Of a DNA stretch of 64,000 bases, positions 54,495 to 63,476 are shown piece after piece. A model generated the notes under the pieces. That model was not told the DNA's origin. It was given only the letters and a program-made list of their open reading frames with translations, and did not search any database. The translations under genes and the position numbers were made by a program. The stretch lies in the NCBI RefSeq assembly GCF_900537995.1, contig NZ_LR027880.1, positions 4,319,501-4,383,500 of the forward strand, given 5' to 3'. Source of the DNA: Roseburia intestinalis L1-82 (GTDB lineage: Bacteria; Bacillota; Clostridia; Lachnospirales; Lachnospiraceae). Each line of letters begins with the position of its first letter. Position 1 is the stretch's first letter.

Positions 54495-55544
54495 TTAATT
54501 CTCCTTTATGGTCAGCAGAAGCAGCTCGATCACCAGATCAAAATTTACATTTGCGTTTAAACGCACCTGTGCTTTTGACAGTGCCTGTAAAATTTCTTCG
54601 ATTCCATTGTAAGAACTCTGCTCTGCCTGTCTTTTTATGTCATAGACCTCATCCTTGAAAATAAGGCCGTTTACATCCTTTGTTGCTTTATAATAAAGTA
54701 CATCACGATACCAGATCATCATAAGATCAAAGTAATCGTTGATCTGAAGCTTATATTCACTGATCTGCTTTACCGCCTCTGTCATCTCATAGAGGTCGAT
54801 GTCGTGCAGACGCTTGATGAGCTGAAGCGCAGATGCCTTTAATTCATTAAAATCATCCGATGCTGCAAGCTGGATCGCTTTTCCGACATTTCCCTGTGCA
54901 AATGCCACGCAGACATCTGCCTGGTAATCCGGAATCTGGTAATGTGCCATCAGAAATTTTTTGATCTTCTCATCCGGCACCGCCTTTAAATTCAGCGTCA
55001 CACAGCGGGATAAGATCGTCGGAAGAAAACTCTCCGCATTGGTGGTCAAAAGCAGGATCACCGCATATGCAGGCGGCTCCTCGATTGTCTTTAACAGTGC
55101 GTTCTGCGCCTGCTGGTTCATTTTTTCCGCTTCATCCACAATATAAATCTTATGTTTGCTGCTGTATGGCTTAATGACAATGTCATTGTTTAACTGTGTA
55201 CGGATATCGTCTACCGAAATCGTATTCGGCTTCTCATGGCTGACATAGATGATATCCGGCTGGTTTTTGCCCGCCGCCTGTTTACAGGAATGACACTCCA
55301 TACATGGCTCCGCTGTAAATTTATTTTCTATTCTTTCAGATTCTGTCTCACCTGCAAGTTCCTCTAACTTTTTATTTACTGCCTCACACTGCAGCGTCTG
55401 TGCAAATGCTTCTGCGATCATCATTTTTCCTGATTTGTCCGGTCCGTTTAATATATAAGCATGTGAAACTTTATCCATGGTAATCGCATTCTGCAGATGT
55501 TCTATGATCTGCTCATGTCCAACGATGTCCTTAAATGCTGGCAT
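54495..55544 (-). CDS. holB: DNA polymerase III delta' subunit
   Basis: A 349-residue clamp-loader subunit. N-terminal FKDIVGHEQIIEHLQNAI, modified Walker region LNGPDKSGKMMIAEAF, zinc Cys residues (CMECHSCKQ) and SRC-motif (LSRCVTL) are seen. The P-loop is GPDKSGKM, the usual non-hydrolysing form. I use the ATG at 55544, 6 nt after GAGG; a further ATG four codons up overlaps that site. Works in the pol III holoenzyme to load the sliding clamp. Confidence 0.94.
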   Translation of the reverse strand: MPAFKDIVGHEQIIEHLQNAITMDKVSHAYILNGPDKSGKMMIAEAFAQTLQCEAVNKKLEELAGETESERIENKFTAEPCMECHSCKQAAGKNQPDIIYVSHEKPNTISVDDIRTQLNNDIVIKPYSSKHKIYIVDEAEKMNQQAQNALLKTIEEPPAYAVILLLTTNAESFLPTILSRCVTLNLKAVPDEKIKKFLMAHYQIPDYQADVCVAFAQGNVGKAIQLAASDDFNELKASALQLIKRLHDIDLYEMTEAVKQISEYKLQINDYFDLMMIWYRDVLYYKATKDVNGLIFKDEVYDIKRQAEQSSYNGIEEILQALSKAQVRLNANVNFDLVIELLLLTIKEN

Positions 55545-55645
55545 ATAAATCCTCATTTCTGCACATATTTTTCATGTTTTCTTTTCTGCTACCAGATTTC
55601 CCGCCATGTGCGTGCGCCGTTTATCCAATCCACATCCAAAAAAGA

Positions 55646-56098
55646 TCAGGTGAGGATATCTAATATCAATCCCCTTATCTCTCCGATCTTACTTAAAATC
55701 GCGATGTGGTCTTTCTCATCCTTTACCAGCTCCTGCGCCAGTTCATCCAGATTCGAATCGATCAGCTTGATCAGACCGTACACTCTGTGGCGTCCTCTCC
55801 GGTCAAGAAAATTCTCCCTGGAAAACTTGTGGGACCGGAATACCACTTCATTCATAAATTCACGGATCAGACCGCGGTATTTTTTCATATCACGGATATC
55901 CATATGCTGCGCAATACGGTTGCCCTGCGCTGTAATGTCAGAAAGAAGCATGTCCACTTTTGCCTGCAGATCCGCATCCGTGATCGCACTCGCAAGCGTA
56001 AACTTAAAGGAACCATCTCCCTGTACATTCTGATTGGTATCCGGTACCTGTGTAACCTCTGTTACATGATTTAATTTGTTAATATCCAAGGCTGACAC
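55646..56098 (-). CDS. YaaR family (DUF327) protein
   Basis: A 150-residue protein of the YaaR family, of unknown function, in the same neighbourhood as in Bacillus (yaaR next to holB). The C-terminal half [20 protein letters not shown] and [21 protein letters not shown] are conserved. It starts with GTG; GAAGAAGG lies upstream. Helical, no membrane segment. Confidence 0.85.
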   Translation of the reverse strand: MSALDINKLNHVTEVTQVPDTNQNVQGDGSFKFTLASAITDADLQAKVDMLLSDITAQGNRIAQHMDIRDMKKYRGLIREFMNEVVFRSHKFSRENFLDRRGRHRVYGLIKLIDSNLDELAQELVKDEKDHIAILSKIGEIRGLILDILT

Positions 56099-56119
56099 CT
56101 TCTTCCTGTAAAAAAGTAA

Positions 56120-56707
56120 CTATTCCTGCTCTTCGATATACGCAGCGATCGCATTCTCCGTCTCTTCTAACGACTCATTGCAAAATCTTTTTGTGATTCC
56201 TGCTTCTTTTAATTTTTCCTCGGAAAAATCTTTTTCATCCGCAAGAAACCGCCGGCATAATTCCTCATATTTCGGATTTTCCTGCCTCCGCTCTCTCTCA
56301 AGCGCACGCTGTAAGCGCATACCATCCTCTACTTCTATATATATCGGAACAACGTTCTCCGTTCCGAAGTATTCCCGTATCTTAAGATAGGACTCTAACG
56401 TTCCGATCAGAAGATAACTCTGATGGTCTAAATCAACCTGATGGTCTGCCACCGTAAAGTACTTCCAGATGCCGTGGATCGTATGATACGCACGCAATTC
56501 GATAATTTTCCCCTCTGCTTCAAGCTTTTCCACTGTATCTTCATCACAGAAATAATATGATACACCGTTTTCTTCCCCGGCACGCATCGGTCTTGTCGTG
56601 TACGGAACCACAGTCTTTAACCTGAGTTTCTCATCTTTCATCAGCATCCCGTACAAAGTATCTTTACCGGATGAGCTTTTTCCCATCATGTAATATATTT
56701 TTCCCAT
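56120..56707 (-). CDS. gmk: Guanylate-kinase-like P-loop protein
   Basis: A 195-residue protein with P-loop GKSSSGKDT (about 9-17), TTRPMRAGE and YRAYHTIHG-like base binding (ELRAYHTIHGIWKYF). Canonical guanylate kinases have TRxPRxGE; here the second Arg is Met (TTRPMRAGE), and the start MMGKSSSGKDTLY is unlike most Gmk, so it belongs to a divergent subgroup. It occupies the slot where Bacillus has tmk and yaaQ. Another guanylate kinase elsewhere in the genome is likely. Confidence 0.75.
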   Translation of the reverse strand: MGKIYYMMGKSSSGKDTLYGMLMKDEKLRLKTVVPYTTRPMRAGEENGVSYYFCDEDTVEKLEAEGKIIELRAYHTIHGIWKYFTVADHQVDLDHQSYLLIGTLESYLKIREYFGTENVVPIYIEVEDGMRLQRALERERRQENPKYEELCRRFLADEKDFSEEKLKEAGITKRFCNESLEETENAIAAYIEEQE

Positions 56708-56737
56708 TTGTCCTGCCTTATCAGTATAATATAGTCT

Positions 56738-58246
56738 TTAAAAATATACAATCTTTATCCGCTCCGCAAAAAGATCCGTGCTCCCCTGTAAATTCAATTT
56801 CAAACTGATACAGGTGCGAAGTCTTTCAATAAATTCTGCGGTGATGGCCTCCCCTGGAACGATCAAAGGGATTCCCGGCGGATACAGAAAGATAAAATCT
56901 GCTGAAACCCTGCCTGCTGCTTCGTCAAAAGATACCTCTGCGGTTTCTTTTTCCTCCGCTTCATAGATCTGCATCTGCTGTGGATTAGGACGGTAAACTT
57001 CTTTTATGAAAGAACCTCTGTGAACCTGTTGTTCATACATGTTTTCCATCGAACCATCCGTCTCATTTCCGTATCTTACCTTTTTTTCATTCATGGCCTG
57101 CTGCTTTTTTGCAGTACCTGCGCCACACAGTTCCCTGTCAATCTCATGCAGTGCAGCCGACAATCTCTGATATCCTTCTTCCTGATCCATAATACTTGTC
57201 ATCGCAAGCGCATAATCTCCGGATGCCATTTCAAGCTGAAGATGATATTTTAAAAGTAATTCCTGATACAGCCACTCACCGCTTTTGCTGCTGTCACGGA
57301 CAAATATAACAATTTTAGAATCATCCCAGGCAAATGCCTCTTCTTTGGATAAATCCTTCCCTGTCATCACATGCAGTCTTTTCAAATCTTCACAGTTTTT
57401 ATAAAATTTATTTAATTCGTGTCTGTAATTGTCAAATAATTCCGCTCCATGTTCCTTTACGGTACGGATACATACTTCCATTCCCGCCATAAGAATATAC
57501 GAAGGAGAACTTGTTTCATAAATTCCAAGATATTTTTCTATGCGTGATTTTGAAATCAGATCTGAATTTAAATGAAGCAGTGCCGTCTGTGTAAAAGATG
57601 GAAGTGTCTTATGCAGGCTCTCGATCACGGCGTCTGCTCCGAGCCTTACCGCATTTTGCGGAAATTCCCCTCCAAATCCAAGATGTGCTCCATGTGCTGA
57701 ATCCACGATCAGCGGAATCCCGTGCACATGCGCGACTTTGGCGATTCCTTCAATATCAGAGATAACCCCCTCATACGTCGGCGATGTGATCACGACTGCC
57801 GAGGTCTCCGGATCTTTTTTTAGTGCATCCTCCACCTGCCGTGGTGTGATCTGTCCCTGAATCCCACATTCTGTCACCGCCGGATAAAGATATTCTGCAG
57901 TCAGTTCCGATAAAAACAGGGCATGATATACCGCTTTATGGCTATTTCTGGCTACCAGAATCCTGCCCCGTTTTTTCACTGCTGCACAGATTGATGCAAG
58001 AATCCCGCAGGTGCTGCCATTGACAAGATAATAACAATGTGCAGAACCGTAGAGATCAGCCGCACGCTGCTGTGCCTCTTTTAAAATTCCCTCTGCGTGG
58101 TGCAGGTTGTCAAACCCATCGATCTCCGTAATATCTATCCCGTATACTTCCGGAAAAGGCAGCGGATTTCTTTTATGTCCCGGCATATGAAACGGATAGA
58201 CATCACTCTTCCCATATGTCTCTAATGCCTGATCTAAATACCTCAT
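56738..58246 (-). CDS. Orn/Lys/Arg decarboxylase family PLP enzyme
   Basis: A 502-residue fold-type I PLP enzyme (YaaO/SpeA-like, group III short form). PLP Lys213 lies in SLHKTLPS, and VDSAHGAHLGF carries the cofactor Asp and His; MPGHKR near the N-terminus is typical. C-terminal domain (GEAITAEFIERL) is present. It decarboxylates arginine, ornithine or lysine to a polyamine precursor; which one cannot be read. First gene of the yaaO-gmk-yaaR-holB-yaaT-yabB block. AAAGGCGG precedes the ATG. Confidence 0.9.
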   Translation of the reverse strand: MRYLDQALETYGKSDVYPFHMPGHKRNPLPFPEVYGIDITEIDGFDNLHHAEGILKEAQQRAADLYGSAHCYYLVNGSTCGILASICAAVKKRGRILVARNSHKAVYHALFLSELTAEYLYPAVTECGIQGQITPRQVEDALKKDPETSAVVITSPTYEGVISDIEGIAKVAHVHGIPLIVDSAHGAHLGFGGEFPQNAVRLGADAVIESLHKTLPSFTQTALLHLNSDLISKSRIEKYLGIYETSSPSYILMAGMEVCIRTVKEHGAELFDNYRHELNKFYKNCEDLKRLHVMTGKDLSKEEAFAWDDSKIVIFVRDSSKSGEWLYQELLLKYHLQLEMASGDYALAMTSIMDQEEGYQRLSAALHEIDRELCGAGTAKKQQAMNEKKVRYGNETDGSMENMYEQQVHRGSFIKEVYRPNPQQMQIYEAEEKETAEVSFDEAAGRVSADFIFLYPPGIPLIVPGEAITAEFIERLRTCISLKLNLQGSTDLFAERIKIVYF

Positions 58247-58352
58247 CTGCTACCGCCTTTCTGCTTACACATTTATTTTAACACTTTACATACCAGCCTG
58301 ACTACTTTAAAATAAGAACATCTTTGGAAAAGAATGGAGTAATAGATCTATT

Positions 58353-58958
58353 ATGAATTACGCACTTGTGATCCTTTGCGGTGGAAACAGTGTCCGCATG
58401 GGAACGGATAAAGCACTTTTACCTTTTGGTGACTGCTGCCTCTTAGAATATCTTGTACACAAATTTAAACCATATTTTTCAACCATATATCTCTCCGTAA
58501 AATATATTGGAGATTATGCGCATCTGAATCTCCCGGTCACGGAGATTGCGGATATCTACGGCAATGCCGGACCGATGTCCGGCGTTTTTTCCGGTCTGTC
58601 CATGATCAATGAGGATGCCGCTTTCTTTATGTCCGTGGATACCCCTTTTATGGAACCGGAAACCGGAATTGCACTTTTAGATGCGATCGGCGATGCAGAT
58701 ATCTGCATGGTTCGCGGAAAAGCAGGCTACTTAGATCCTGCTACCGCCGCCTATTCAAAAAACTGTATTCCAACGATCGGGAAAAGCCTCATTCTCCGTC
58801 AGTTTACCTTTGATGCGCTTCGCGAAAAATGCAAAACAGTCTGCGTGACGGAAAAAGCACTTGCCGCCTGCACAGACATTCCGGTAGACCGACAGTTTTT
58901 CAACTTAGATACCAGACAGGATTATTATCAGGCACTGAAAATTTATCTTCAGTTATAA
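58353..58958 (+). CDS. mobA: Molybdenum cofactor guanylyltransferase-like protein
   Basis: A 201-residue nucleotidyltransferase: the N-terminal ILCGGNSVRMGTDKALLPFG loop binds GTP, and SVDTPFM holds a metal-binding Asp. It attaches GMP to molybdopterin. It stands alone without moe or moa genes. Residues 137-150 (AGYLDPATAAYSKN) correspond to the family P-x-h-A-x-Y motif. Divergent from the decarboxylase. Confidence 0.88.
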   Translation: MNYALVILCGGNSVRMGTDKALLPFGDCCLLEYLVHKFKPYFSTIYLSVKYIGDYAHLNLPVTEIADIYGNAGPMSGVFSGLSMINEDAAFFMSVDTPFMEPETGIALLDAIGDADICMVRGKAGYLDPATAAYSKNCIPTIGKSLILRQFTFDALREKCKTVCVTEKALAACTDIPVDRQFFNLDTRQDYYQALKIYLQL

Positions 58959-58982
58959 CACCGAAATCTGTCTGCGACCGCT

Positions 58983-59858
58983 TTACCCAAGGAAACGCGC
59001 CAGTTCCGGCATCCAGTCTCCAAAAAATACTTCGTCCCTGCAGACAGCCTCCCACATATCTCCAAGGAAATGATGAAAACACTCCATCTCCTCCTCCCAT
59101 TTTAAAGTTTCCGTCCCGGCGATTGCACTGTGCCTGCAAAACTTTTCCCAGCGCTTTTTCATATAAGGATAATCCCGGTAGGAAAAAATCTGCTCCGCGC
59201 GCTCCATATCAGGGATCATTTCTTCGGTTTTGCACATATCTTCGAGCAGCTCACATACATGTCTTCCATTTAAGGTTTCGTTTCGCAATATAAAAAATAC
59301 TTCCCTGTATATTTCCATATCCGGGATCAGTTCCATATCCCGCAGAATCACAAAAATCTGTTTTGCCAGCACCAGTTCCGCCGGAAATTCCTTCCATTCG
59401 ATCTGCACTGTCTCATCCATCAAAAATGGAATCTGTCTTTCGACCAGTCCCCAGATTTTTCCCAGATGCATAAAATGAATACCGACAGTCACCGGAACCT
59501 TCATCTCCTCAAACTGCCCCTGCAGTTCCAGACATGTCCCCGCCTGCTGCGAGGATATCGTTCCTTTCCATCTTACGGGACTTTGTTCTTTCTTTTGCAG
59601 GTACAGCTGCAACAGCTTTTCCGGAATACGCTCATCCGGCTCACAGAAAAAGTCCAGCTTCAGTATATTTTTCTTGCGGTACTGTTCTAATCCCAACACG
59701 GTTCCATTCCGTAATAAAAACCGATTTTTAAATTCAGAAGCGGAAAATCTGAGCATAAATTCTTCCAAAACAAATCCGGCAAGCAGATTTGAAAATGGTA
59801 TCTTCCATTCTTCACTTTTTTCCTGTAAATCCGCTATTTTATATTTTTTATCCTCCAT
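58983..59858 (-). CDS. AbiEii-like protein with altered nucleotidyltransferase motif
   Basis: A 291-residue protein in the toxin position after an AbiEi-like antitoxin gene, directly abutting it. The fold pattern of the AbiEii/AbiGii nucleotidyltransferase toxins is suggested by NLLAGFVLEEFMLRFSASEF and NGTVLGLEQYRKKNILKLDFF, but the GG/GS of motif I is NG and the first Asp of the D-x-D is Lys (Lys67-Leu-Asp69). Catalysis as in AbiEii is therefore doubtful. It may be an inactive relative or a different enzyme. Similarity of the rest is low, so this assignment rests partly on gene order. Confidence 0.6.
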   Translation of the reverse strand: MEDKKYKIADLQEKSEEWKIPFSNLLAGFVLEEFMLRFSASEFKNRFLLRNGTVLGLEQYRKKNILKLDFFCEPDERIPEKLLQLYLQKKEQSPVRWKGTISSQQAGTCLELQGQFEEMKVPVTVGIHFMHLGKIWGLVERQIPFLMDETVQIEWKEFPAELVLAKQIFVILRDMELIPDMEIYREVFFILRNETLNGRHVCELLEDMCKTEEMIPDMERAEQIFSYRDYPYMKKRWEKFCRHSAIAGTETLKWEEEMECFHHFLGDMWEAVCRDEVFFGDWMPELARFLG

Positions 59859-60488
59859 TTAAAGCCATACCCCTATCATCGATTGTACTTTTTTCACCAC
59901 ACGGCGTTCTCTGGCGTATTTCATCAGATTTGCTATATTCTTTTTTTCATCTTTTATATACGAAAGAACACCTTCCTGAAAAACTGCCCGTTCCATCTTA
60001 TCTTCATATTTCAGACACTCACAGATCAGCCTGTCTTTATCAAAAATCTGCATCTTTGCATTTCCAAAGTCGATCCTGTCCACACCAGACTGTAACGTCT
60101 CCGGCTCCGCATAAAACGGTGTGACCTGCGGAAACTCCAGCTTAAATCTGGATTTCGACGTATTTTTATCCACTGCGATCTGATATCCGTATGGTTTTCT
60201 TTTGATATAGCCATACGCATACAATGCACACTCCATCGTAAGCACCGCATCCGGAAATAATTTTACAATCAGTTCATCCTCCGAATAATCCCCGATGCGA
60301 ATGGTATAATATCCACTTTTGATCCGGATCAGGTCCCCTTTTTCCACAAAATCGAGAATTCTCCGGTAATCAATGTGCAATTCTTCCAACTGATTTTTCT
60401 TTACGATCCCACCGTGTGCCACAATAAACTCCTTGACTTTCTGCAAGATCAGTTCTCTTTTTTCATTGACTGCATATGATTCTGACAT
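59859..60488 (-). CDS. AbiEi-like antitoxin / transcriptional regulator
   Basis: A 209-residue protein with an N-terminal winged helix (ELILQKVKEFIVAHGGIVKKNQLEELHIDYRRILDFVEKGDL, about 12-52) and the AbiEi middle motif IRIKSGYYTIRIG, followed by LFPDAVLTMECALYAYGYI. AbiEi antitoxins repress their own operon. The frame extends 17 codons up; the ATG at 60488 begins the conserved region. A consensus promoter with spacing 17 lies about 110 nt upstream. It is immediately followed by the AbiEii-like gene. Confidence 0.85.
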   Translation of the reverse strand: MSESYAVNEKRELILQKVKEFIVAHGGIVKKNQLEELHIDYRRILDFVEKGDLIRIKSGYYTIRIGDYSEDELIVKLFPDAVLTMECALYAYGYIKRKPYGYQIAVDKNTSKSRFKLEFPQVTPFYAEPETLQSGVDRIDFGNAKMQIFDKDRLICECLKYEDKMERAVFQEGVLSYIKDEKKNIANLMKYARERRVVKKVQSMIGVWL

Positions 60489-60599
60489 AATAACCCCATT
60501 TCTGCGTTCCCTGCGCATAATGCGAACCCCAATTCCCAATAGTTACTAGTGTTGTGTCTATATTTCCCGCTCAAAACTTTCACTTGTGGTACTAAATTT

Positions 60600-60628
60600 A
60601 ATATAATCAAAACTATATTCTCTGTCAA
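60600..60628 (-). promoter_or_regulatory. Promoter of the AbiE-like pair
   Basis: TTGACA (60623-60628), 17-bp spacer, TATATT (60600-60605) on the minus strand: near consensus. Downstream lie several inverted motifs (TACTAGTG, CACTTGTGGTAC) where an AbiEi-type repressor could bind. Confidence 0.8.
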
Positions 60629-60649
60629 TCATATGTAATTTTCCTATGT

Positions 60650-60684
60650 ACAATAGAACACACTCTCCACGGATATTCTATTGT
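60650..60684 (-). repeat. Conserved short hairpin element, copy B
   Basis: Perfect 9-bp stem ACAATAGAA / TTCTATTGT with a 17-nt loop that shares ACACTCTC and its flanks with copy A at 16720-16755. Same loop length, same position relative to the downstream TTAAAAAA run and terminator. Stem pair 2 differs in both strands (covariation). Confidence 0.62.
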
Positions 60685-60692
60685 CAGGAATT

Positions 60693-60731
60693 AAAAAAAT
60701 CGCCTGCAACTTTTATGTTCCAGACGATTTT
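60693..60731 (-). terminator. Terminator of the D-Ala-D-Ala carboxypeptidase gene
   Basis: Minus-strand arms AAAATCGTCTG / CAGGCGATTTT (one G-U pair), then a run of Ts. It lies just after the dacF stop. Confidence 0.8.
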
Positions 60732-60745
60732 CTTTTAAATTTTTA

Positions 60746-62152
60746 TTATCTGCGTCTTCTACGTCTTTTATTGCGTTTCTTTTCACGCTTAAATAATCTT
60801 TTATGTTCTTTTCGCACTTCAAAATTATGTTTTATGATATAAAAGTTATCTGCAACTTTCTTTATAATAATCCCAAGAACAAGTAAGACAAGAACTACAA
60901 CCACCACGGTTATGATCGTACTCATCCTGATCTGTATTTTTGAAACATGCTCTGTTTCTTCCGTCTGTGCCTCTTCGCTTACGTCTGTCTGATTGCTGAA
61001 TTTATATTCCGGTACCTGCACGTTTGTTTTTACAATATCTGCCTTTCCAACCTCGTGCCCCGCATAAGTATACTCAATTGTTCCAACCGTATCATTCGTC
61101 ACATCGTCATAGACAATTTTTGACGTCGCATCGGAAAACTCCGCTGTCTTTGGAAGTACGATACCTGCATCTTTGTCAATATCCACAAACGGTTCATTTG
61201 TATTGAGTGTACCTGCGTTTTTTTGTTCCGCCGACGTATAATTTGTCTCGTTTTCCGCAATATTAAAAAGCTGGAAATTGTCAAAACAGTAATCAAACAG
61301 ATTTCTGCTGTCAAGCCATTGATTTGGTGACTGCGTATTCATGACTACGCAGATCAGTGTCATTCCATCACGTTCTGCATAAGTTACCAGCGTACTGTTT
61401 GCCGCATTGGTATACCCCGTCTTTCCACCGGTACAGCCATCATACACATACTTGTTGGTCTGGAATGGATAAAGCATCTCGTTATGATTCTGCAGATCTG
61501 TCTGCTCTGCGTGTTTGTTCGTCGGCGGGATCGTATAACGTGCGGTTCCCACAATAATCCGAAATGTCTCATTCTGATATGCTGCCCTTGCGATCAATGC
61601 CATATCATAGCAGCAGGTATAATGGTTTTCATCATGCAGACCATGTGGATTGGCAAAATGTGTATTCTGACAGCCAAGTTCTTTGGCTTTTTCATTCATC
61701 ATCGCAACAAAATTTTCAATGGTGCCCCCTACATGCTCTGCAACCGCATATGCACACTCATTTGCCGACGCAAGCATAACCGCATAGAGACACTGTTCCA
61801 TCGTCATCTGTTCGCCATAGTCCCTTGCAATACCGGATCCTTCCGTATTATCGATCGCGGCATCTGAAAAAGTCACAATATCATTCAAGTCTGAATTTTC
61901 CAGTGCGATCAGCGTTGTCATGATCTTTGTGATACTTGCCGGATAATGCGCCTCTAAACTATCACAATCATAAAGGACTGTCCCTGTAGAAGCCTCCATC
62001 ACGATCACATTCGGGGATACGACCTCAGGACCTTCCGGCCAGTATTCTGCCGCATAGACCGGGATACACATACTTCCGGTCAGCAGTATCATTCCAAGCA
62101 GTAAACATAAGAAGCTGGTTATTTTATGATTTCTATCTATTTTATATCTCAT
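60746..62152 (-). CDS. dacF: Serine D-alanyl-D-alanine carboxypeptidase (class A, PBP5-like)
   Basis: A 468-residue membrane-anchored enzyme that trims the terminal D-Ala of peptidoglycan stems. Signal peptide 1-34; Ser73-x-x-Lys76 (SITK), Ser129-Ala-Asn131, Lys244-Thr-Gly246. The PBP5-type C-terminal domain is followed by a transmembrane segment (about 410-435) and a very basic cytoplasmic tail (KRNKRRRRRR). The ATG has only a distant AGGAG 13 nt upstream. The tail with charge inside is unusual since most PBP5 homologues use an amphipathic helix. Confidence 0.95.
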   Translation of the reverse strand: MRYKIDRNHKITSFLCLLLGMILLTGSMCIPVYAAEYWPEGPEVVSPNVIVMEASTGTVLYDCDSLEAHYPASITKIMTTLIALENSDLNDIVTFSDAAIDNTEGSGIARDYGEQMTMEQCLYAVMLASANECAYAVAEHVGGTIENFVAMMNEKAKELGCQNTHFANPHGLHDENHYTCCYDMALIARAAYQNETFRIIVGTARYTIPPTNKHAEQTDLQNHNEMLYPFQTNKYVYDGCTGGKTGYTNAANSTLVTYAERDGMTLICVVMNTQSPNQWLDSRNLFDYCFDNFQLFNIAENETNYTSAEQKNAGTLNTNEPFVDIDKDAGIVLPKTAEFSDATSKIVYDDVTNDTVGTIEYTYAGHEVGKADIVKTNVQVPEYKFSNQTDVSEEAQTEETEHVSKIQIRMSTIITVVVVVLVLLVLGIIIKKVADNFYIIKHNFEVRKEHKRLFKREKKRNKRRRRRR

Positions 62153-62401
62153 TTTTTAATAAGTAATCTCCTGATTTATAAGTACATCTTTGCTAGTATC
62201 AGTATAAACTTTGAAAAAAATACATGCAACCTTTATGCGCAAATTTTCTTTTAAGGTTTTCTTAAAATAATGCTACTTTTTTTCATTGTTTTATTGTAAA
62301 ATACCTCTGTGTGCTTTTTGCACACTTTTCTGTATGAAAATAATTTTTTCGGACAACGATTTTCTGTACACTTTACAACGAAAGGCAGGATTATAACTTA
62401 T

Positions 62402-63040
62402 ATGCGATTAAGAAATATCCCAGGTGCTGATGAAGCAATTTTAAACAGTGAATACTGCATCAAGGAACCAGAGTCAAAAAAAGGGAACTGGCAGTCAGTT
62501 TTTTCTTCCACCCAGCCTCTCCATATTGAAATTGGAATGGGAAAAGGCCGTTTTATCATGGATATGGCTGCGGCGCACCCGGACATCAATTACCTCGGTA
62601 TCGAACGCTATTCGAGTGTACTTTTACGTGCGCTTCAGAAAATGGAAGAAACTCCTATGCCAAACTTAAGATTCATCTGCATGGACGCCGCTGATGTCAC
62701 AGAGGTTTTTGCCAAAGATGAAGTTTCCCGCATTTATCTGAACTTTTCAGATCCCTGGCCGAAAGACCGTCATGCAAAACGCCGTCTTACCTCCCGTCAG
62801 TTTTTTGCGCGTTACGATGCCATTTTAAAACCGGATGGCAGACTGGAGTTTAAGACCGATAATCAGGATCTCTTTACCTTTTCCTTAGAAGAAATCCCGG
62901 AAGCCGGATGGCATTTAGATGCCTCCACCCGAGATCTCCATCATGATTCTGTTTTAAATGAAGGAAATATTATGACAGAGTACGAAGAAAAATTCTCCTC
63001 AAAAGGAAATCCGATCTGTAAACTCATTGCCTCCCGCTAA
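62402..63040 (+). CDS. trmB: tRNA (guanine46-N7)-methyltransferase
   Basis: A 212-residue SAM-dependent enzyme that makes m7G46. Seen: IEIGMGKGRFI (SAM site), YLGIERYSSVLLRA, LNFSDPWPKDRHAKRRLT (the DPWPK motif) and FKTDNQDLFTFSLEE. The ATG at 62402 fits the family N-terminus MRLRNIPGA; the open frame continues 31 codons upstream. Monocistronic, followed by a strong terminator. Confidence 0.96.
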   Translation: MRLRNIPGADEAILNSEYCIKEPESKKGNWQSVFSSTQPLHIEIGMGKGRFIMDMAAAHPDINYLGIERYSSVLLRALQKMEETPMPNLRFICMDAADVTEVFAKDEVSRIYLNFSDPWPKDRHAKRRLTSRQFFARYDAILKPDGRLEFKTDNQDLFTFSLEEIPEAGWHLDASTRDLHHDSVLNEGNIMTEYEEKFSSKGNPICKLIASR

Positions 63041-63070
63041 TTGCATGTTGTATACAATTTATTGACAAAA

Positions 63071-63124
63071 AAACAGAGCCGCCGTAATTTTGATCTTGTT
63101 TTCAAAATTATGGCGGCTCTGTTT
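63071..63124. terminator. Terminator of trmB
   Basis: AAACAGAGCCGCC pairs with GGCGGCTCTGTTT (13 bp) and TAATTTTG/CAAAATTA extends it. T-run on the right for trmB, and A-run on the left gives the opposite polarity, so it may also stop transcripts that pass the tRNA-Lys gene. Confidence 0.85.
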
Positions 63125-63221
63125 CTTATGGGTAATTTTATATTGGAGATCACACAGTAAAGATTGAACAAAAAAAAGCACCAACCCCATAGCCATCTGC
63201 TATAAAATCGGTACTTCGTAA

Positions 63222-63294
63222 TGCGCCACCAGGGGTTCGAACCCTGGACACCCTGATTAAGAGTCAGGTGCTCTGCCAGCTGAGCTAGTGGCGC
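63222..63294 (-). tRNA. tRNA-Lys (CUU)
   Basis: A 73-nt cloverleaf: acceptor GCGCCAC/GTGGCGC, D arm AGCTCAGCTGGCAGAGC, anticodon loop CTCTTAA with anticodon CTT, T loop GGTTCGAACCC. Discriminator A; CCA is not encoded. The surroundings 63125-63221 and 63295-63476 show no other gene; the latter carries the pepT promoter region. Confidence 0.96.
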
Positions 63295-63476
63295 ATATGT
63301 TTATCTCTCGTGAACACAAATGATATTATATATTAAATTTTTTAAAATTGCAAGTGTTTTTTTAGAAAATCTTCATTTTTTTCATTGGCGGATTTTCTAT
63401 TCTGTGGTATTTTATTCATGGACTGAAAAACGCACTTTTTTAGTCTATCAAATTTAAAGGAGGTCACTCATTTATC

